From the NCBI GenBank assembly GCA_016709385.1, contig JADJMW010000021.1, positions 124,001 to 188,000 on the forward strand: a DNA stretch of 64,000 nt, written 5' to 3'. The position numbers and the translations under genes are program-made. The first letter of the stretch is position 1. Each line of letters starts with the position of its first letter. Origin of the DNA: Candidatus Rubrivivax defluviihabitans (GTDB taxonomy: Bacteria > Pseudomonadota > Gammaproteobacteria > Burkholderiales > Burkholderiaceae_C). The notes under the pieces are model-generated. The model was not told where the DNA came from, ran no database searches, and saw only the letters and a list, made by a program, of their open reading frames with translations. Shown in pieces: positions 55,242 to 63,292 of the stretch.

Positions 55242-55868
55242 ATGGCTGACACCGGCCCGCTGCCGCCGCCGGATGCCGGCGACGATCCCCACCTGACCGA
55301 ACGCCGCCTGGGCGGCACCACGCTGGTGAGCGGCGGCTTCCTCGAGCTGCGGCGCGACGACGTGCTGCTGCCCGACGGCAACCACGCCACGCGCGAATTC
55401 ATCCAGCATGGCGGCGCGGTGGCCGTGGTGCCGCTGCTCGACGACGGCCGCCTGGTGCTGGTGCGCCAGTACCGCTATCCGGTGGCCAAGGTGCTGCTCG
55501 AATGGCCGGCCGGCAAGCGCGATCCGGGCGAGTCCACCCTGGCCTGCGCGATGCGCGAACTGCAAGAGGAGACCGGCTACACCGCATGCGAGTGGGCCTA
55601 CGGCGGCGAGATCCACAACGCCGCGGCGTATTCCAGCGAGAGCATCTGGATCTGGTTCGCACGCGGCCTTGTGGCCGGTCCGCCGCGCCTGGACCATGGC
55701 GAATTCGTCGAGACGGTGACGCTGACCGAGGCCGAGCTGGCGGCCATCGACCTGCATGACGGCCTGCCCGACGTGAAGACGCTGATCGGACTGCACTGGC
55801 TGCAGCAGTGGCACTCCGGCCGGCGCCCATTGACCTGGCACAGCGCGCAGCACGGCGCCGCTCTATGA
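55242..55868 (+). CDS. ADP-ribose pyrophosphatase-like NUDIX hydrolase
   Basis: A 208-residue protein with a NUDIX box running from GKRDPGE to RELQEETGY at about residues 90-112, preceded by VRQYRYPVAKVLLEWPA, the ADP-sugar pyrophosphatase pattern. It is 15 bases after nuoN. ADP-ribose as substrate fits a gene next to an NADH-consuming complex, but this is only family inference. Confidence 0.85.
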   Translation: MADTGPLPPPDAGDDPHLTERRLGGTTLVSGGFLELRRDDVLLPDGNHATREFIQHGGAVAVVPLLDDGRLVLVRQYRYPVAKVLLEWPAGKRDPGESTLACAMRELQEETGYTACEWAYGGEIHNAAAYSSESIWIWFARGLVAGPPRLDHGEFVETVTLTEAELAAIDLHDGLPDVKTLIGLHWLQQWHSGRRPLTWHSAQHGAAL

Positions 55869-55878
55869 TGACGGTACG

Positions 55879-56334
55879 ATGAAAGTGCTCGATTTGCGTT
55901 GCGCCAACGGCCACGGCTTCGAAGGCTGGTTCGCATCCGACGAGGATTTCATGGGCCAGAACGGCCGTGGGCTGGTGGAATGCCCGCTGTGTGCCGACAA
56001 GCTGATCACGCGTTTGCCTTCGGCGCCCCGACTGAATCTCTCGGGCGCGCGTGAACCGGTGCCGGTGCCGCCACCCGACCCCAGGCCCACCGTCGAGGCC
56101 CGACCGGCCGACCTGCAGGCAGCGTGGCTGCACACGGTGCGCCACCTGCTGGCCCATACCGAGGACGTGGGCGAGCGTTTTGCCGAGGAAGCCCGCCGCA
56201 TTCACTACGGCGAGGAGCCGCATCGCGGCATCCGCGGCCAGGCCACGCCCGAGGAAAGGCTGGCGCTGCGGGAAGAGGGCATCGAGACGATGTCGATCCC
56301 CCTGCCGGTGGCGCTCAAGGGCCCGGTACAGTAG
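55879..56334 (+). CDS. DUF1178 family protein
   Basis: A 151-residue protein that opens MKVLDLRCANGHGFEGWF and has CPLC shortly after, so C-x3-H and C-x2-C form a probable zinc ribbon. The C-terminal helix region includes EEPHRGIRGQATPEER. The family is common in alpha- and betaproteobacteria with unknown function. It often follows the nuo/NUDIX genes in Burkholderiales. Confidence 0.85.
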   Translation: MKVLDLRCANGHGFEGWFASDEDFMGQNGRGLVECPLCADKLITRLPSAPRLNLSGAREPVPVPPPDPRPTVEARPADLQAAWLHTVRHLLAHTEDVGERFAEEARRIHYGEEPHRGIRGQATPEERLALREEGIETMSIPLPVALKGPVQ

Positions 56335-56349
56335 ACGCGTCGGCTTGCT

Positions 56350-56371
56350 GCCGGGGGTGCAGCGCCCCGGC
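56350..56371. terminator. Hairpin between convergent genes
   Basis: GCCGGGG (56350-56356) and CCCCGGC (56365-56371) form a perfect 7-bp stem. A second pair, GACGCGT (56334-56340) and ACGCGTC (56384-56390), encloses it. It lies between the ends of the DUF1178 and FAD-oxidase genes. No T-run. Confidence 0.45.
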
Positions 56372-56376
56372 GCGGG

Positions 56377-57786
56377 CTACAGCACGCGTCCCGGGTTCAG
56401 CAGGTTCAGCGGGTCCAGCGCGGCCTTGACGGCGCGCATCATCTGCAGCGCCACCGGCGACTTGCGCGCCGCCAGTTCGTCGCGCTTCAGGGTACCGATG
56501 CCGTGTTCGGCCGAGAACGAGCCGCCATACGGCACCAGCGCGTCGAAGACCAGGGTGTTGATGCGCCGCTCGTTGTCGTCCAGGAAGCGCTGGCCGTCGC
56601 TGCCCGCGGGGGCCTGCACGTTGTAGTGCAGGTTGCCGTCACCGAGGTGACCGAAATTGACGAGTTGCACGCCCGGAAAACGACGGCGCAGCAGCGCGTC
56701 GGTGCTGGCCACGAATTCGGGAATGGCCGACACCGGCAGCGAGATGTCGTGCTTGACGTTGAGTCCCTCCTCGGCCTGCGCCAGCGGGATCGATTCGCGC
56801 AGCTGCCACAGCGCCTGCGACTGCGCCAGGCTCTCGGCCACCACGGCGTCGCCGATGACGCTCAGCTCCAGCGCCGCGCCGAGCAAGGCCTCGAAACGCT
56901 CGCGCGCCCGGGCAAGACCCTCGGTGTCGCTCTGCTCCAGCAGCACGGTCCAGGGTGCGCCGGGCAGCGGCTGCGGCAGGGCCGGAAAGTGGCGCGCCAC
57001 CAGGTCCAGCGCATGGCGGCCCATGACCTCGAAACCCGTCAAGCCGGCACCCAGTCGCGCGCGCGCCAGCTTCAGCAAGCTCACGCATTGCGCCAGATCG
57101 GCGCAGGCCGCCAGCGCGGTGGTCGTGGCCGCCGGCAGCGGCGCCAGCTTCAATGTTGCCGCGGTGATGATGCCCAGCGTTCCTTCGCTGCCGATCATCA
57201 GGTCGCGCAGGTCGTAGCCGGTATTGTCCTTGCGCAGGCCGCTCAGGCCGTCCCACACCTGCCCGGCGGCGGTGACGACTTCCAGCCCCAGGCAGAGTTC
57301 GCGCGCATTGCCCCAGCGCAGCACCTGCGTGCCGCCGGCATTGGTGGCCAGGTTTCCGCCGAGGGTGCAACTGCCCTCGGCCGCCAGGCTCAGCGGCAGC
57401 AGCAGGCCGCGCGCAAGCGCCGCTTCCTGCGTCGCCTGCAGCACGCATCCGGCATCGGCGGTGAGCGTGAGGTTGGCCTCGTCGATGGCACGCACGCGGT
57501 TCATCCGTTGCAGGCTCAGCAGCACCTGGGTGCCGCTGGCATCGGGCACGCCACCGCCCACGAGACCGGTATTGCCGCCCTGCGGCACGATGGCGGTACC
57601 GGTGGCGGCGCAGGCGCGTACCACGGCGGCCACCTCGGCGGTGCTGCCCGGCCGCACCACCGCCAGCGCTCTGCCGCGCCAGCGCTTGCGCCAGTCCAGT
57701 TCCCAGGCCGTGAGGTCGCCCTCGGTCAGCACGTTCGCGGCGCCCACGGCGCTGCGCAGCGTCTCGAGCAGGCTCGCCGCGGCCAC
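56377..57786 (-). CDS. FAD-linked oxidase (GlcD/D-2-hydroxyacid dehydrogenase type)
   Basis: A ~469-residue flavoprotein with an N-terminal PCMH FAD-binding domain (VPQGGNTGLVGGGVPD, GGNLATNAGGTQVLRWGNARE) and a C-terminal FAD-oxidase domain with HLGDGNLHYNV and FSAEHGIGTLKRDEL. This architecture oxidises D-2-hydroxy acids such as D-lactate, glycolate or D-2-hydroxyglutarate. No ATG fits; GTG at 57786 is the best start, with GAGG upstream. It follows the DUF2069 gene by 10 bases. Confidence 0.85.
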   Translation of the reverse strand: MAAASLLETLRSAVGAANVLTEGDLTAWELDWRKRWRGRALAVVRPGSTAEVAAVVRACAATGTAIVPQGGNTGLVGGGVPDASGTQVLLSLQRMNRVRAIDEANLTLTADAGCVLQATQEAALARGLLLPLSLAAEGSCTLGGNLATNAGGTQVLRWGNARELCLGLEVVTAAGQVWDGLSGLRKDNTGYDLRDLMIGSEGTLGIITAATLKLAPLPAATTTALAACADLAQCVSLLKLARARLGAGLTGFEVMGRHALDLVARHFPALPQPLPGAPWTVLLEQSDTEGLARARERFEALLGAALELSVIGDAVVAESLAQSQALWQLRESIPLAQAEEGLNVKHDISLPVSAIPEFVASTDALLRRRFPGVQLVNFGHLGDGNLHYNVQAPAGSDGQRFLDDNERRINTLVFDALVPYGGSFSAEHGIGTLKRDELAARKSPVALQMMRAVKAALDPLNLLNPGRVL

Positions 57787-57796
57787 GCGCCAGGCC

Positions 57797-58201
57797 TCAG
57801 GCCGCGGCCGGTGCCGCGTGGCGCAGCCGCCAGCGGATATACAGCGCACTGGACGTGAACAGCAGCAGGCACAGCCCGATCTCGACCACTGCCAGCGCAC
57901 GCGACCAGCCTTGTTCGGTGGTGGCGCGCACCACGCCTTCCATGAAATACAGCCATACCAGCAGGCTCAGCCAGCGGAAGGTGTACATGCGGTGGCGCAG
58001 CAGGCCCAGCACGCACAGTGCCAGCGGCAGCACCTTGATGGCCAGCGTGCCGCTGCCGGTGGGCGCCAGCCACAATTCCCAGGCCAGGCCCAGCACGATC
58101 AGGCCCAGCAGACCCGCCAGTGCCGCAGCACGTGCTGCGCGCACCATGGCGTCGGGCTGCTGCGGCGCATCGGTCAGGGTGGCAGTCTCGGCAGCGGGCA
58201 T
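57797..58201 (-). CDS. DUF2069 membrane protein
   Basis: A 134-residue protein with four hydrophobic helices (ALAGLLGLIVLGLAWELWL, VLPLALCVLGLL, LSLLVWLYFMEGVV, IGLCLLLFTSSALYI). This matches DUF2069, uncharacterised. The start codon lies in a perfect palindrome shared with the divergent yihY start, only 18 bases away. Confidence 0.8.
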   Translation of the reverse strand: MPAAETATLTDAPQQPDAMVRAARAAALAGLLGLIVLGLAWELWLAPTGSGTLAIKVLPLALCVLGLLRHRMYTFRWLSLLVWLYFMEGVVRATTEQGWSRALAVVEIGLCLLLFTSSALYIRWRLRHAAPAAA

Positions 58202-58222
58202 GCTGGCATCATAGCCAGCATG
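58199..58222. repeat. Palindrome containing both divergent start codons
   Basis: CATGCTGGC (58199-58207) and GCCAGCATG (58214-58222) are perfect arms around ATCATA. The outer three bases on each side are the start codons of DUF2069 (minus) and yihY (plus). No room remains for ordinary leaders or Shine-Dalgarno sites between the genes. Confidence 0.8.
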
Positions 58223-59455
58223 AGCAAGCTGATCGATCTGGGGGGCAAGGTCGGGCAGCAGGTGGCGCTGCTGCTGCAGACGCTGCGCACCTGGCCCTGG
58301 TACGAGACGCTTCGCACCTTGCGCCAGCGCTTCCGCGAAGACCGCCTGGGCCTCACCGCGGGCAGCCTGACCTTCACCACGCTGATCGCGCTGGTGCCGC
58401 TGTTCACGGTGATGCTGGCGGTGTTCACCGCGTTCCCCATGTTCTCCAGCCTGCAGGGCGACCTGGAGCGCTTCTTCCTGCGCAGCCTGGTGCCCGACAA
58501 CATCGCGCGGCCGGTGCTGCGCGCGCTCACCGAATTCGCCGGCAAGGCGCGCGGCATGGGCACGCTGGGCCTGGTGCTGCTGGTGGTCACGGCGCTGGCG
58601 CTGGTGCTTACCATCGACCGCACGCTGAATGCCATCTGGCGTGTGCGCCAGCCGCGGCCGCTGGCGCAGCGCGTGCTCGTCTACTGGGCGGCGCTCACGC
58701 TGGGGCCGCTGGCGCTGGGCCTGAGTGCCTCGCTGACCTCCTATGCGCTGTCGGGGCCGCGCGGCTTTGCCGCCGCCGTGCCGGACAACCTGGCCTTCCT
58801 GCTCAATGCGCTGCAGTTCTTCCTGCTCGCCTGGGGCATGGCGGCGCTGTTCCACTACGTGCCCAACGTCTCGGTGCGCTGGCGCCACGCCTGGGCCGGC
58901 GGCGTTTTCGTGGCGCTGGGGGTGGAAGCGGCGCAGCGGGCCCTGGTCTGGTACGTCAACTCGGTGCCCAGTTTCTCGGCGGTGTACGGTGCCTTCGCCA
59001 CGGCGCCGATCCTGCTGCTGTGGATCTACCTCGGCTGGGTCATCGTGCTGCTGGGCGCGGTGATCGCCGCCTATGCGCCCAGCCTGCAGATGCGCGTGGC
59101 CAGCATCGCACCCACCGCCGGCTGGCGCTTCGAGCTGGCGCTGACGCTGCTCAAGCGGCTGGACGCGGCGCGCCACTCCGACCAGCACGGCCTGTCGCTG
59201 GCGGCGATGGCCCAGTCGCTGCGCGCCGACCCGCTGCAGCTGGAGCCGGTGATCGAGTTGCTGGCCGAGCTGGACTGGGTGTCACGACTGGACGAGGGCG
59301 GCGACGCCCGCCACGTGCTGCTGTGTGATCCGGCGGCCACCCGGCTCGCGCCGTTGATCGAGCGCACATTGCTCGAGCCCGGTGCCGCCTCGACGGCCTT
59401 CCGGCGCGCGACCGCGCTGGACCGGCTGACGCTGGCCGACGCGATCAGAACCTGA
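58220..59455 (+). CDS. yihY: YihY/BrkB family inner-membrane protein
   Basis: A 411-residue protein with six membrane helices in residues ~30-290: the YihY/UPF0761 family once misnamed ribonuclease BN. DRLGLTAGSLTFTTLIALVP and LLWIYLGWVIVLLGAVIAAY are family motifs. The C-terminal ~120 residues form a soluble domain resembling a winged helix. Function unknown. Its stop and that of the next convergent gene lie inside ACCTGA-TCT-TCAGGT (59450-59464). Confidence 0.87.
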   Translation: MSKLIDLGGKVGQQVALLLQTLRTWPWYETLRTLRQRFREDRLGLTAGSLTFTTLIALVPLFTVMLAVFTAFPMFSSLQGDLERFFLRSLVPDNIARPVLRALTEFAGKARGMGTLGLVLLVVTALALVLTIDRTLNAIWRVRQPRPLAQRVLVYWAALTLGPLALGLSASLTSYALSGPRGFAAAVPDNLAFLLNALQFFLLAWGMAALFHYVPNVSVRWRHAWAGGVFVALGVEAAQRALVWYVNSVPSFSAVYGAFATAPILLLWIYLGWVIVLLGAVIAAYAPSLQMRVASIAPTAGWRFELALTLLKRLDAARHSDQHGLSLAAMAQSLRADPLQLEPVIELLAELDWVSRLDEGGDARHVLLCDPAATRLAPLIERTLLEPGAASTAFRRATALDRLTLADAIRT

Positions 59456-59458
59456 TCT

Positions 59459-60259
59459 TCAGGTCAGGGCGGCGCGCAGCGCCGCGAGCGTGGCGTCGGG
59501 GGCTTCGGCCGGCTGGAGGTGCCCGCTGGAGATATCCACGACACGGGCCTTCAGCGCCGCGGCGATCTCGCGCGTGGCCCGGGGCGGCGTCATCTGGTCG
59601 GCCCGGCCCAGGATCATCGTCACCGGGCAGGTCACGCGGGCCGCGGCTTCCAGCCCGCCGGCGTAGCGGTTGCACACCTCGAAGTCCTGCAGGAAGACGT
59701 TGGCATCCGGCGTGCCGGCCTGGACACGGCGCATCAATGCCAGGTTGCTGCCGTGCAGCCAGTTGCCCGGGCCCGGGTAGCCCGGCTTGCTGGCATGGGT
59801 GCCGATCGACCAGGCGTTGACCATCGCCATCGCCCGCTGCGGAGCCTCGCGCGCCGTGGCCAGCAGGGCATCCGATACCTTCATCGGGTACGAAGCACTG
59901 ATCAGCGCCAGGTGCGTGGTGCGGTCCGGCGCCAGTGCCGCGGCCTGCAGCGCGATCAACGAACCCATGCTGTGCCCGACGAGCGCGGCGCGTTCCACGC
60001 CGGCAGCGTCGAGCAGGGCCCAGATCCAGCCCGCCAGCGCCTCTACATCGGGCAGCAGCGGCCCGGCACTGCGCATGTGGCCGGGCAGGTCCACCGCCAG
60101 CACGCCATGGCCGTGGTGCGCAAACCAGCGGGCCAGCAGCGTCCACACGCTGTGGTCGCTGCTGGCGCCGTGGAGGAATACGACGCAGGGCAGGGCCGGG
60201 TCGAAGGGTTTGCCCCCGGTATAGGCGTAGGCCTCGCGGCCCTGGACCTGCAGCTTCAT
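59459..60259 (-). CDS. Alpha/beta hydrolase
   Basis: A 266-residue alpha/beta hydrolase. VVFLHGASSDHSVW provides the oxyanion hole, LVGHSMGSLIAL the nucleophile Ser, GRADQMTPP the Asp and SSGHLQPAEAPD the His. Substrate unknown. It overlaps the upstream sulfhydrylase by four bases (ATGA), so they are co-translated; some hydrolases in this position act on homoserine-type esters, but nothing here proves that. Confidence 0.87.
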   Translation of the reverse strand: MKLQVQGREAYAYTGGKPFDPALPCVVFLHGASSDHSVWTLLARWFAHHGHGVLAVDLPGHMRSAGPLLPDVEALAGWIWALLDAAGVERAALVGHSMGSLIALQAAALAPDRTTHLALISASYPMKVSDALLATAREAPQRAMAMVNAWSIGTHASKPGYPGPGNWLHGSNLALMRRVQAGTPDANVFLQDFEVCNRYAGGLEAAARVTCPVTMILGRADQMTPPRATREIAAALKARVVDISSGHLQPAEAPDATLAALRAALT

Positions 60260-61554
60260 GATGTCTTCTCCGCGACCTTGAACGCCCGCTTGAGATCGTC
60301 GATCAGGTCGTCGGCGTCCTCCAGCCCGATGCTCAGCCGGATCGTGCCCGGCGTGATGCCGGCCGCGGCCAGCGCCGCGTCGTCCATGCGGAAATGCGTC
60401 GTGCTCGCCGGGTGGATGACGAGCGAGCGGCAGTCGCCCACATTGGCCAGGTGGCTGAAGATCTTCAGCGCCTCGATGAAGGCCTGGCCCTGCTTGCGCG
60501 ATCCCTTGAGGTCGAAGCTGAAGACGCTGCCGCAGCCGCGCGGCAGCAGCCGTTGGGCCAGTTGGTGGCTCGGGTGGCCCTCCAGTTCGGGGTAGCCGAC
60601 CCGCGCCACCATGGCCTGGCCGGCCAGGAAGGCCACCACCTTGCGCGTATTCTCCACGTGCCGCGCCATGCGCAGCGGCAGCGTCTCGATGCCTTGCAGG
60701 ATCAGCCAGGCGGTGTGCGGGCTCATGCAGGCGCCGAAGTCGCGCAGGCCCTCGCGGCGCGCGCGCAGCAGGAAGGCGGCCACGGTGCTTTCCTCGCTGA
60801 AGACCATGCCGTGGAAGCCGGCGTAGGGCTCCGTGAGTTCGGGGAAGCGGCCCGACCGTTGCCAGTCGAAGAGGCCGCTGTCGACCAGCACGCCGCCGAT
60901 CACCGTGCCGTGGCCCGATAGAAATTTGGTGGCCGAGTGGAAGACGAGGTCGGCGCCATGCTCGAAGGGCTTCATCAGCCACGGCGTGGTGAAGGTGCTG
61001 TCCACCAGCAAGGGCAACCCGGCCTCGTGCGCGATGGCGCTCACCGTGGGAATGTCCAGCACGTCCAGCCCGGGGTTGCCCAGCGTCTCGCCGAACAGCA
61101 GCCGGGTATTCGGGCGGATGGCGGCGCGCCAGCCGTCGATGTCGGCGGGCTTGACGAAGCGGGTCTCGATGCCGAAGCGGCGCAGCGTGTAGCTCAGCAG
61201 GTTGTGGCTGCCGCCGTACAGCGCCGTGCTGGCCACGACGTGGCTGCCGGCGCCGGCCAGCGTGGCGATGGCGAGAAACAGCGCCGCCTGGCCGCTGGCG
61301 GTGGCGATCGCGCCGCTGCCGCCTTCGAGTGCCGCCACGCGCTCTTCCAGCACCGCGTTGGTGGGGTTGCTGATGCGGCTGTAGACATGGCCCGAGCGTT
61401 CCATGTTGAACAGGCTCGCGGCGTGCTCGCTGCTGTCGAAGACGAAGCTCGTCGTCAGGTGGATGGGCACCGCGCGCGCGCCGGTGGCCGGGTCGGGCGC
61501 GGCGCCGGCGTGCAGCGCGAGGGTGTCGAATCCGGGGTCGGAAGAGCCGGGCAT
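60256..61554 (-). CDS. O-acetylhomoserine/O-succinylhomoserine sulfhydrylase (MetY/MetZ)
   Basis: A 432-residue Cys/Met-metabolism PLP enzyme. VFHSATKFLSGHGTVIGG holds the PLP Lys, YSRISNPTNAVLEERVAALE and GDCRSLVIHPASTTH are the family motifs. It forms homocysteine from an activated homoserine and sulfide in methionine synthesis. Length and N-terminus suit the MetY (O-acetylhomoserine) group. Confidence 0.88.
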   Translation of the reverse strand: MPGSSDPGFDTLALHAGAAPDPATGARAVPIHLTTSFVFDSSEHAASLFNMERSGHVYSRISNPTNAVLEERVAALEGGSGAIATASGQAALFLAIATLAGAGSHVVASTALYGGSHNLLSYTLRRFGIETRFVKPADIDGWRAAIRPNTRLLFGETLGNPGLDVLDIPTVSAIAHEAGLPLLVDSTFTTPWLMKPFEHGADLVFHSATKFLSGHGTVIGGVLVDSGLFDWQRSGRFPELTEPYAGFHGMVFSEESTVAAFLLRARREGLRDFGACMSPHTAWLILQGIETLPLRMARHVENTRKVVAFLAGQAMVARVGYPELEGHPSHQLAQRLLPRGCGSVFSFDLKGSRKQGQAFIEALKIFSHLANVGDCRSLVIHPASTTHFRMDDAALAAAGITPGTIRLSIGLEDADDLIDDLKRAFKVAEKTS

Positions 61555-61594
61555 GACGGTTCACCGGGGCAGTGGAACGGCGACGATTGTGGGC

Positions 61595-61600
61595 TATATT
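61595..61600 (+). promoter_or_regulatory. Possible -10 element for the CBS gene
   Basis: TATATT, in an otherwise GC-rich 98-base divergent spacer, is one base from the -10 consensus and lies about 50 bases before the CBS start. No clear -35. Confidence 0.35.
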
Positions 61601-61652
61601 GACCCGGCTGCAGCCAGCCGCAGCGAGTCGCCGTCTCTGCCGAGAGCCCGTC

Positions 61653-62120
61653 ATGAAAGTCACCGACATCCTGCGCGTGAAGGGCAATACGCTCTATACC
61701 GTCCACCCCGACCAGCCACTGCTGCAGGCCGTGCAGACCATGGCCGAGATGGATATCGGCTCGCTGGTGGTCATGGAGCACGGCGACCTGGTGGGCATGC
61801 TCACCTTCCGCGAGGTCATCGCCGCCATCGTGGCCCAGGGTGGCGGCCTGGGCAACCGCCACGTGCGCTCGGTGATGGACGACGCGCCGCTGACCTGCAC
61901 CCCCGCGACCGAGATCGACGAGGTGCGCCGCATGATGCTGATGCGCCATGCGCGCTACATGCCGGTGCTCGACCAGCGCACGCTGATGGGCGTGATCTCG
62001 TTCTACGACGTGGCCAAGACCGTGGTCGACGCGCAGGATTTCGAGAACCGCATGCTCAAGGCCTATATCCGCGACTGGCCCGAGGACGTGCCGCAGCCGA
62101 CCCAGAACACGCAACCCTGA
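61653..62120 (+). CDS. CBS-domain pair protein
   Basis: A 155-residue protein made of two CBS motifs (residues ~1-60 and ~75-135): MKVTDILRVKGNTLYTVHPD, GSLVVMEHGDLVGMLTFREV and VLDQRTLMGVISFYDVAK. Stand-alone CBS pairs bind adenine nucleotides and regulate partners. It ends two bases before aroC. ATG at 61653 fits the family start. Confidence 0.88.
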   Translation: MKVTDILRVKGNTLYTVHPDQPLLQAVQTMAEMDIGSLVVMEHGDLVGMLTFREVIAAIVAQGGGLGNRHVRSVMDDAPLTCTPATEIDEVRRMMLMRHARYMPVLDQRTLMGVISFYDVAKTVVDAQDFENRMLKAYIRDWPEDVPQPTQNTQP

Positions 62121-62121
62121 C

Positions 62122-63222
62122 ATGTCCGGCTCCACCTTCGGCGAACTGTTTCGCGTCACCAATTTCGGTGAAAGCCACGGCCCGGCCGTCGGCTGCGTGA
62201 TCGACGGCTGCCCGCCCGGGCTGGCCTTGAGCGAAGCCGACATCCAGCCCGATCTCGACCGCCGCCGCCCCGGCACCAGCCGCCACGTCACGCAGCGCAA
62301 CGAGGCCGACGCGGTGGAGATCCTCTCCGGCGTCTACGAAGGCCTCACCACCGGCACGCCGATCTGCCTGCTCATCCGCAACACCGACCAGCGCAGCCGC
62401 GACTACGGCAACCTGCTCGACACCTTCCGCCCCGGCCACGCCGACTACACCTATTGGCGCAAATACGGCCTGCGCGACCCGCGCGGCGGCGGCCGTTCGT
62501 CGGCGCGACTGACCGCGCCGATGGTCGGCGCCGGTGCGGTGGCGCGCAAGTGGCTGCGTGAACGCCACGGCACCACCTTCAGCGGCTGGATGAGCGCCCT
62601 GGGCGAGATCGAGATCCCGTTCGAGAGTGCCGAGCACATTCCGAACAACCCGTTCTTCGCCGCCAATGCCGGCATCGTGCCGCGGCTGGAGGCGCACATG
62701 GACGCGCTGCGCAAGGCGGGCGACTCCTGCGGCGCGCGCATCGAGGTGCGCGCCCACGGCATGCCGGTGGGCCTGGGCGAGCCGCTGTTCGACAAGCTCG
62801 ACGCCGACATCGCCTACGCCATGATGGGCATCAACGCCGTCAAGGGCGTGGAGATCGGCAGCGGCTTCGGCGTCGTCACCGAGCGCGGCAGCGAACATGG
62901 TGACGAGCTCAGCCCCGAGGGCTTCCGCGGCAACCGCTCCGGCGGCGTGCTCGGCGGCATTTCCACCGGGCAGGACCTGGTGGTGCGCATCGCCATCAAG
63001 CCCACCAGTTCGATCCGCCTGCCGCGCGGCTCGATCGACCGCGCCGGCGCGCCGACGACCGTGGAAACGCACGGCCGCCACGACCCCTGCGTGGGCATCC
63101 GCGCCACGCCCATCGCCGAGGCCATGCTGGCGCTGGTGGTGATGGACCACGTGCTGCGCCACCGCGCGCAATGCGGCGACGTGCAACTGCCGCTGCCGGC
63201 GCTGCCCGCGGCGGCGCCTTGA
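62122..63222 (+). CDS. aroC: Chorismate synthase
   Basis: A 366-residue FMN-dependent enzyme that converts EPSP to chorismate. GESHGPAVGCVIDGCPPG, RPGHADYTYWRKYG and RDPRGGGRSSAR are the three PROSITE-type signatures. It probably shares a transcript with the CBS gene. Confidence 0.97.
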   Translation: MSGSTFGELFRVTNFGESHGPAVGCVIDGCPPGLALSEADIQPDLDRRRPGTSRHVTQRNEADAVEILSGVYEGLTTGTPICLLIRNTDQRSRDYGNLLDTFRPGHADYTYWRKYGLRDPRGGGRSSARLTAPMVGAGAVARKWLRERHGTTFSGWMSALGEIEIPFESAEHIPNNPFFAANAGIVPRLEAHMDALRKAGDSCGARIEVRAHGMPVGLGEPLFDKLDADIAYAMMGINAVKGVEIGSGFGVVTERGSEHGDELSPEGFRGNRSGGVLGGISTGQDLVVRIAIKPTSSIRLPRGSIDRAGAPTTVETHGRHDPCVGIRATPIAEAMLALVVMDHVLRHRAQCGDVQLPLPALPAAAP

Positions 63223-63292
63223 GCCCGCACCCGGCGCATCCGGCGCACACGGCACAGGCGGTGCCGCCGGCACCTGCGGCGGCGGGGCCGCG

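Noticed and set aside
61555..61652. S-adenosylmethionine riboswitch for the MetY-type gene
   Set aside because: The spacer is only 98 bases, shared with a divergent gene, and no riboswitch-like conserved core was seen.
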